Below, piece by piece: positions 58,910-64,000 of a stretch of DNA of 64,000 nt. Both the position numbers and the translations under genes were made by a program. The stretch spans positions 2,046,001-2,110,000 of the forward strand of contig OY754330.1 in NCBI GenBank assembly GCA_963573305.1, read 5' to 3'. The DNA comes from Pyrrhosoma nymphula (taxonomy: Eukaryota > Arthropoda > Insecta > Odonata > Coenagrionidae). How positions within the stretch are numbered: the stretch's first letter is position 1; the number at the start of each line of letters is the position of its first letter. Below the pieces are notes generated by a model, which saw nothing but the letters and a program-made list of their open reading frames with translations, did no database searches and was not told the origin of the DNA.

Positions 58910-59504
58910 TATTAGGCGTATTATTAAAAACCTCTACCCTATCCTGTCGGACAACCTAACCACTTCTAAAATATTCCCCCAATGTCCCTCTCTCAGCTTC
59001 AGACGCCCCCCCAATCTATCCGCCATTTTCAATATTACCAAACCCCTGTCCAAATCACTCAAACCCACCAAATCCCTTCCCACCCCTTGCAACCGCCCGC
59101 GATGTAAAACTTGCCCCATCCTCATCACCCAGCCCTTGCCGGACAAGTTCCTCGCTTTTCCCCTCCCTTCTGTCCTCTCACCCTCCTGCACCACGCCTAA
59201 CATTGTCTACATCCTCCTCTGCCAATACTGCCCTTCTTTCTATATTGGCTTATCCACCACTCCTCTCAATATTAGAATGAATGGGCACCGCTCGTCTTGT
59301 AACGATTGCCCCTCCCTCTCTGTTTCTCTCCCTGTCGCCATTCACGTCTCCTCCCACAACTCCACTTTCAATAACACTTTTAAAGTCGGTCTACTTGCTT
59401 CCCTTCCCCCTTCTTCCTCTCCCCTTCAGCTCAAAGATCTTGAATCTTCTTGTATTTTAATCCACCAGGCTTTCTCGCCCCCCGGACTCAATAAATCACA
59501 CTAG
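58902..59504 (+). pseudogene. Penelope-like GIY-YIG endonuclease region, right arm
   Basis: The frame runs from the palindrome centre: NLTTSKIFPQCPSLSFRRPP, the CNRPRCKTC linker, NIVYILLCQYCPSFYIG (GIY-YIG motif in its Penelope form), NIRMNGHRSSC and a C-terminal DLESSCILIHQAFSPPGLN, ending at a stop before 59505. This order (basic linker with a Cys-rich CxxxRCxTC block, then the GIY-YIG nuclease) is the C-terminus of Penelope-like proteins. The reverse transcriptase is missing, so it cannot act alone. Confidence 0.78.
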
Positions 59505-59696
59505 TTTCTCCCTCCCCCTCATCTCATCTCTCCCTGCTTCCTCCACGCCCTCTCCCCGCTCTTCGTCTTTCCCCTCCTTCCCCTCCTACACCTTCCTCTC
59601 TCCCTCTTTCCCCTCCTTCCCCTCTTACACCTTCGTCTCCCCCTCTTCCCCTCCCATACCTCAATCTCTCTCCTTTTCTTCATTCCTACCTTAAAC

Positions 59697-59732
59697 CTTG
59701 AGAAAGGTGGAGCTAGACTTCACCGAAATATC
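59697..59732 (+). ncRNA. hammerhead-like hairpin motif, right arm
   Basis: CTTGAGAA, A, stem GGTG/CACC with an 11-base loop, GAA, palindrome ATAT, C. The flanking bases C and G can pair. It lies 75 bases from the element end, followed by taagtgttcttttttccgtg. Confidence 0.4.
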
Positions 59733-59800
59733 GAAAATTTTTATGTGTAAGTGTTCTTTTTTCCGTGTGTATATTTTTTATCGGCCACCCTCTTGGCATA

Positions 59801-59840
<40 letters not shown>

Positions 59841-59850
59841 TTATTTAGTA

Positions 59851-60075
59851 GACTAGATAGCTTAGTGGTCAGAGCATCCGGCGCGAAATCGGAAGGTCCC
59901 GGGTTATATTCCCGGTCTAGTCGAATTTTTTTCACTTGGAATCTGCCATCATTCCATCTTCACATCACCATTGTGTTATCACATTTTATGTTTCCTATCC
60001 TCTTTCTTTCACCACCTGTTTGAACGAAATATTTATTATTTACGCCTCTGAGCGGTTTGAGTGAATGAATGAATG

Positions 60076-60079
<4 letters not shown>
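59851..60079 (+). repeat. tRNA-derived SINE, complete copy
   Basis: The head has tagcttagtggtcagagcat (A box) and ggtcccgggttatattcccg (a degenerate B box with a T-arm). The body has ccatcattccatcttcacat and tttgaacgaaatatttatt, the tail gtgaatgaatgaatggtttt followed by (TA)n. It is the reference for the split copy at 20445-22201. Confidence 0.78.

Positions 60080-60153
<74 letters not shown>
60080..60153. repeat. (TA)n microsatellite, about 74 bp
   Basis: The longest uninterrupted TA tract of the window, between the SINE and the inverted-repeat element. It produces Ile-Tyr repeat frames on both strands that are not genes. Confidence 0.95.
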
Positions 60154-60154
<1 letters not shown>

Positions 60155-60214
60155 CAGTGATACACTAAACAAACACAGAAACACGCAAAAAGGACACTCA
60201 CAAAAGAAAACTTG

Positions 60215-60244
60215 TACGTTTCGGCGTCAGGACGCCATCGTCAG
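60215..60244 (-). ncRNA. hammerhead-like hairpin motif, left arm
   Basis: Mirror of 60271-60300. On the - strand: CTGACGA, T, GGCG/CGCC stem, GAA, palindrome ACGT, A. Confidence 0.4.
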
Positions 60245-60270
60245 CGGTAGAAGAATCCATTCCTCGACCG

Positions 60271-60300
60271 CTGACGATGGCGTCCTGACGCCGAAACGTA
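60271..60300 (+). ncRNA. hammerhead-like hairpin motif, right arm
   Basis: CTGACGA, extra T, stem GGCG/CGCC with loop TCCTGA, GAA, palindrome ACGT, A. The flanking G and C can pair. The downstream gcgagtgtcctttttgcgtg resembles sequence after the motifs at 59697 and 20348. Confidence 0.42.
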
Positions 60301-60689
60301 CAAGTTTTCTTTTGCGAGTGTCCTTTTTGCGTGTTTCTGTGTTTGTTTAGTGTATCACTGTTTAATTTATGCATGTGCATCGTCGCCGAGAGCGATTTTC
60401 TACCAAGACATTATATATATATATATATATATATATAAGCAAAGAGCTCATATAAGTCGTATTTTTGGGATGCGACCGATAACAGAGGTCACAAAAGTGA
60501 ATCGTGGATGAGTGGTCAAGCTGTTAAGAGAAGCATTACTTGGGGAATGGGAGGAAGGATGGAGAGAAACCCTGTGTGTTGACAAGTAGCCTGCTCTCTC
60601 AACGAGAGACGACAGTGGATCCCCGACTTCCGAAAGACTATTCCGACGGACACGGAGTAGACACTGCATTTCATCTACATATACACGAA

Positions 60690-60963
60690 ATACTTAAAAG
60701 GTAGGTACACCTCCTGTTCTTATACCATGCACAGTCTTAATTGAAACAATTAGTAATATGATTCGACCAGGAACACTAGCAGTACGACACTAGCAGCAAA
60801 TATAATTGCGGAACACTTACTAATAACGTTATTAGGTAAAACAGGACCATCAGTTTCATATTCAGTTTTATTAATTACACAAGTAGCAGTACGTATACTG
60901 GAATCAGCCGTTGAAATTATTCAATCATATTTATTTGCAGTATTAAGTACGTTATACTCTAAG
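60690..60963 (+). pseudogene. ATP6: nuclear mitochondrial insertion (NUMT): ATP6 fragment
   Basis: Read with the invertebrate mitochondrial code, 60701-60787 gives VGTPPVLIPCTVLIETISNM and IRPGTLAVR. After a 2-base insertion at 60788-60789 the frame continues LAANIIAEHLLITLLGKTGP, SVSYSVLLITQ, ILESAVEIIQSY and LFAVLSTLYS. This is the C-terminal half of ATP synthase F0 subunit a (ATP6), an inner-membrane proton-channel subunit encoded in mitochondria. COX3 does not follow, so only a piece was captured. Codon use is strongly A/T-ending, unlike its surroundings. The frameshift shows it is not functional. Confidence 0.9.
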
Positions 60964-61019
60964 ATAAGTAAATGTAAGTGCTCTTCTATAATGCACTCAA
61001 GTAGGGTTCGAGATGAGAC

Positions 61020-61115
61020 GAAAAAATCTTCGCCACATCTTCCGGGATTCGAACCCGGCCTCGATCTCGGAATGGGAAGCCAAAGTTCCCAAGACAACAC
61101 ATTATTCCGTTCCCC
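61020..61115 (-). repeat. possible tRNA-derived SINE head
   Basis: On the - strand ccgggttcgaatcccgg is a perfect B box with a 5-bp T-arm. A clear A box was not found, so it may be a truncated or diverged SINE. Confidence 0.4.
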
Positions 61116-61859
61116 ACGTCACAAATTAATCTGAAACGGAGCAACGGTGCCCGTTGTAACGCGCATGAAGCACCACAATAAAAGCAAAGCGCGCAGTCAC
61201 TCGATTATTTGAAGAACACTCGGCACAACGAACACAATTCAAAATGCACACACATCAATAATTGAATGCAGCACACAGTCAACTCGTGTAAGTACATACA
61301 CATCCCGAGCACCCACCCACTCACTCACTGTACCCGCGCTGCCGTGAGGCGAGAATACCCTTATGAGGCTTTCGGTTCCTTTATGAGGAGCCCCCCCATC
61401 TGCTGTTGTCAGCCCATTGACATCCTCTGTCTATAAGTGATGACGACAAGTCTCCCCACAGGATGGGGTGGCTATATGAGGCATCGTGCAATTTTTCAGT
61501 CATATTATGTCGTACCGACGTATGGCATCGAACGATATATTTGAGCGGAGCTCTATAGCGTTAGCTCACCGCAACAAAAACCATAATGACCGCAGGAAGA
61601 AGAAAGGATAGTACGGAAGAGGGTGAACAGTGAAATAATCGAACAAGCGGTAGATTTGGTGTGCGTTGGCCGAATGTTAAAGAAAGATGTGAAGAAGAAG
61701 ATTATTTACGAGACATGCGAATGCCGGAAAGAAAGTTAGGGGGTCAGTATGGCGAACATATCCAGGAATGAATGCAAGCACGAGGAATCAAAAATTGTGG
61801 AGGACAAGTGTGTTCTCATACCCCCATTACATTGTTTGGAAGTACAACCACGGCATCCC
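61116..61859. other. no recognised gene
   Basis: No domain or bounded element was recognised. The frame at 61749-61970 (+) runs into the inverted repeat and is not a gene. Confidence 0.4.
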
Positions 61860-61920
61860 AGGATAAACAGCATTATCACAGGAACACTTAGTGAATTCCC
61901 ACAGCCAGCTTTATTTTACC

Positions 61921-61955
61921 GACCTAGGTTTCAGCAAAACATTGCCATTATCAAG
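61921..61955 (-). ncRNA. hammerhead-like hairpin motif, left arm
   Basis: On the - strand: CTTGATAA, T, stem GGCA/TGCT, GAA, palindrome ACCTAGGT, C. Confidence 0.35.
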
Positions 61956-61979
61956 ACACCATTACCTTGATATCATTAC

Positions 61980-62014
61980 CTTGATAATGGCAATGTTTTG
62001 CTGAAACCTAGGTC
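61980..62014 (+). ncRNA. hammerhead-like hairpin motif, right arm
   Basis: CTTGATAA, T, stem GGCA/TGCT, GAA, palindrome ACCTAGGT, C, with flanking C and G that can pair. Confidence 0.35.
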
Positions 62015-62075
62015 GGTAAAATAAAGCTGGTTGTGGGAATTTACTGAGCGTTTCTGTGATAATGCTGTCTGTCAC

Positions 62076-63839
62076 ATATTTCCACAAATTATCGCCTGAT
62101 ACTTTAAAATTCAGGATAAAAGTAAGTGTAGGTTAAATGCATCGGGTTCAGGGTATCTGAGAAGTGTTAGTAGTGAAAATAAAAGAGACAGGGTCATGAA
62201 TACGTGGGTCATGAAAAAAATGTGGATTTGATGCATTGCAGTAATGGCCATATGTGCATGGAAGGATCGAGGAGTTTTGGTTTTGTCATGTTGAGAAAAA
62301 TGGAAGAGGAATGCCAAATAACGATAAGAGGATAAAACGGTGTGAGGGAGGATATTGGGTAGACACCAAGAGTCATGAGCGAATGTGGAGTATAAGACGA
62401 GATACTATGTGCAAAGAAAAGGAGCATTAAGAGTTATGAAAACAAGAGCGACGGGATGAAGCAATCATTGTTGGATCATAATAGTTGCGATAGATCAATC
62501 ATATATGAAACTCCCACCCTCAACAAGTAAAGTAGAATTTTCACTTGTGCTTAATAACATACTAACATCATTACTAACACTTCACACCGCTTGATATGTC
62601 ATTCGGCAGTGTTACTGTTCTCTCGTGACTGCTTTTTGGTGTCTGCGCCGATAGTGGCCAGGGGGGGCGTGCGAGGTCCTGATTGTGTGGACGAGTGCTG
62701 CATGCCTGGTGTGGAATCACCCCGTGCCACACACCCTATAGTGGTGGCTGGCACGGTACTTCGTAGATGTAGAATGATTGTGGCAGGAAGGGCAGTTGTT
62801 TCCGTAAAAAAAACAACTGAACTGGGACCTTGGATAACACGGGTTGAAATGGAAGCCCACGGAAAAATCAGAGGCAGTGTGTGTGTGTCTGTGATTGTGG
62901 CGTTGATTTTTAAAGTATGTAATCGGAACGCGACAAGAGGTGTGGTACGTAAATGGCACGAAAAAAGGTAGATACGGAATAATATGGGATTATCATATTC
63001 GAATGCTTTTTCGAAATTACCGTTGAAACCAAATTTTCAACGGTTTTCATACCGAAGGTTTTCGGAGTTGCTTCGAAACATTAACGACGCGTAATAACCA
63101 AATAACTAATTGTAGAAAGTTGCATTTTTTTCTGTTTCCGCGAAAAAAGCACTCTGGCGTCATTTCTTTCGTCGATCAAAGGCCCGTGGTTCGCATCCCG
63201 GTGAAGACGGATATTTTTTCAAAGTGTTTTCTAAATCTTTATATGTACCTGTAGTTGTATTTCCTGCAGCAGTGGACATCTTCACAAAAGCCATTTTAAG
63301 GCATTTGTTAAAGAATGTATCTGGAAGAAGCGATGGCTGAAATGACGTCACGGCCATTATATGGGAAGGTTGCCCGTCAAATTCAACATTAACCTCCTAT
63401 GCTATCTCTGGCAATTTTTGTAATCTTTATAAGAGATGATTTGCAAATTATCATTTTGTCATGGTCCCCTCCACGACAGTGTAAAAGGCAAAAATCGTGA
63501 TAAACCCCCATTTCGGAATTAAGTTACGTATCGTACAAGGGAATATATATTTGACACCATTAATTTAATCCCAAATAATATACTCGGGAGGATGCAGGAA
63601 GATTCACAGAACAATCGATGCGAATGAGGTGGTAGCCACTACAGACAAGAATCTTACAAATGTTAGACTTGAGAAACAATCAAATCACGTGAAATTGAAA
63701 CCGACACAAAGCGTCGTGTCATAGCTCAACAATGCCTAATAACGAAACTGCCACGCCATCTTACGGTGAACACATTTGGTGGTTCCACTGTAGAAGGACT
63801 TCAACGTCATTTAATTCATAATCTGGATACTTACATAAA
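62076..63839. other. no recognised gene
   Basis: The frame at 62591-62971 (+, 126 codons) has no recognisable domain, and a - strand frame overlaps it. Near 63190 ggttcgcatcccgg is B-box-like but isolated. Nothing further is supported. Confidence 0.4.
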
Positions 63840-64000
63840 AACATGTCCTCTATCGATATGAACAACAAAATGTCACCTTTCCACGCTATTTTATTCTATA
63901 ATTGAACTTGAAATGTCACAGTACTAAATGCAACAGTGGGAGAAAAACGAGGAGAAATAGTATTTCTCTATCTAATATTAATTCCATTTTCACGATAAAC
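63840..64000 (+). repeat. dispersed repeat, copy 2 (cut by window end)
   Basis: Same orientation as 38390-38565, with cacctttccacgctatttta and taattgaacttgaaatg in order. It continues beyond the window. Confidence 0.7.

Larger units (their letters stand above)
58002..59808. mobile_element. Penelope-like element end, near-perfect 1.8-kb palindrome
   Basis: Two arms of about 903 bp are reverse complements around a 2-base centre (58905-58906). Each arm encodes the C-terminal part of a Penelope-like protein reading outward, then a non-coding pyrimidine/purine-biased stretch, then a hairpin motif (58078-58113 and 59697-59732). I found only two differences between the arms: an extra A near 58164 and C versus A at 58188. 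No reverse transcriptase domain is present. (TA)n tracts lie near both ends. Confidence 0.85.
60154..60362. repeat. short inverted-repeat element with outward hairpin motifs
   Basis: The arms (about 60154-60248 and 60268-60362) are nearly perfect reverse complements around a 20-base loop. They differ at one base near 60202 (cactcacaaaag versus cttttgcgagtg). Motifs lie at 60215-60244 (-) and 60271-60300 (+). (TA)n tracts lie outside both arms. Confidence 0.8.
61860..62075. repeat. inverted-repeat element with outward hairpin motifs
   Basis: Arms of about 95-100 bp (61860-61955 and 61974-62075) share gccagctttattttaccgac and its complement, and aacattgccattatcaag. Motifs lie at 61921-61955 (-) and 61980-62014 (+). 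The arms differ at several bases near the outer ends. Confidence 0.75.

Noticed and set aside
58608..59203. 89-codon frames opposite the GIY-YIG frames
   Set aside because: They lie antisense to the conserved GIY-YIG frames and have no conserved residues of their own.
60069..60184. Tyr-Ile repeat frames on both strands
   Set aside because: They are the translation of a (TA)n tract.
61020..61115. Functional tRNA gene
   Set aside because: The T-arm is perfect but no complete cloverleaf or A box could be drawn; a SINE relic is more likely.
62591..62971. 126-codon + strand frame
   Set aside because: No domain, no splice or promoter support, and a - strand frame of similar length overlaps it.

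Overview
The window is eukaryotic nuclear DNA, most probably from an arthropod and probably from an insect with a large, repeat-rich genome. It has short coding exons with GT/AG borders separated by introns of 89 bp to 12.5 kb, and many (TA)n tracts and runs of G. It carries tRNA-derived SINEs, CR1-like and RTE-like LINEs, Penelope-like sequence, and hAT, Tigger and other DNA transposons. A nuclear copy of mitochondrial ATP6 resembles the insect protein. No bacterial-type operon or CRISPR array is visible.

Two host genes are supported and they converge. The 3' half of ZNHIT2 lies on the + strand (coding exons between 106 and 4233). A TBC1D10-type Rab GTPase-activating protein lies on the - strand: eight coding exons run from 33619 down to a stop at 9253, in compatible phase throughout, with both catalytic fingers of the TBC fold. 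Its 5' end was not found. The first 33.6 kb is therefore genic, and most of its mobile DNA sits in the TBC1D10 introns.

Layout. 1-4.2 kb: ZNHIT2, with an inverted-repeat element in its 3.3-kb intron. 4.2-9.25 kb: AT-rich intergenic or 3'-UTR sequence. 9.25-33.6 kb: TBC1D10. Its introns hold a decayed hAT at 10.4-14.5 kb, itself a target of stacked insertions. They also hold a nearly complete hAT (15867-19063), a probable solo LTR (19092-20305), a 1.57-kb element that split a SINE (20485-22053), and two nested long-TIR elements (22997-27557). A LINE endonuclease relic is at 28.5-29.2 kb. 33.9-37 kb: an inverted-repeat-bounded cluster with hAT and Tigger pieces. 37-64 kb: no host gene recognised. 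This part holds MITE-like composites, two CR1-like copies, an RTE-like relic, a nearly perfect 1.8-kb Penelope-like palindrome, a SINE, a short inverted-repeat element and the mitochondrial insertion.

The most unusual observation is a recurring hairpin motif at six loci that differ in sequence. It reads CU(U)GA-purine, a hairpin, GAA, a short self-complementary block, then a non-G base. It resembles minimal, dimer-forming hammerhead ribozymes described from Penelope-like elements, although it departs from the canonical core by one base. At four of the loci it occurs as outward-facing inverted pairs, including at both ends of the Penelope-like palindrome.
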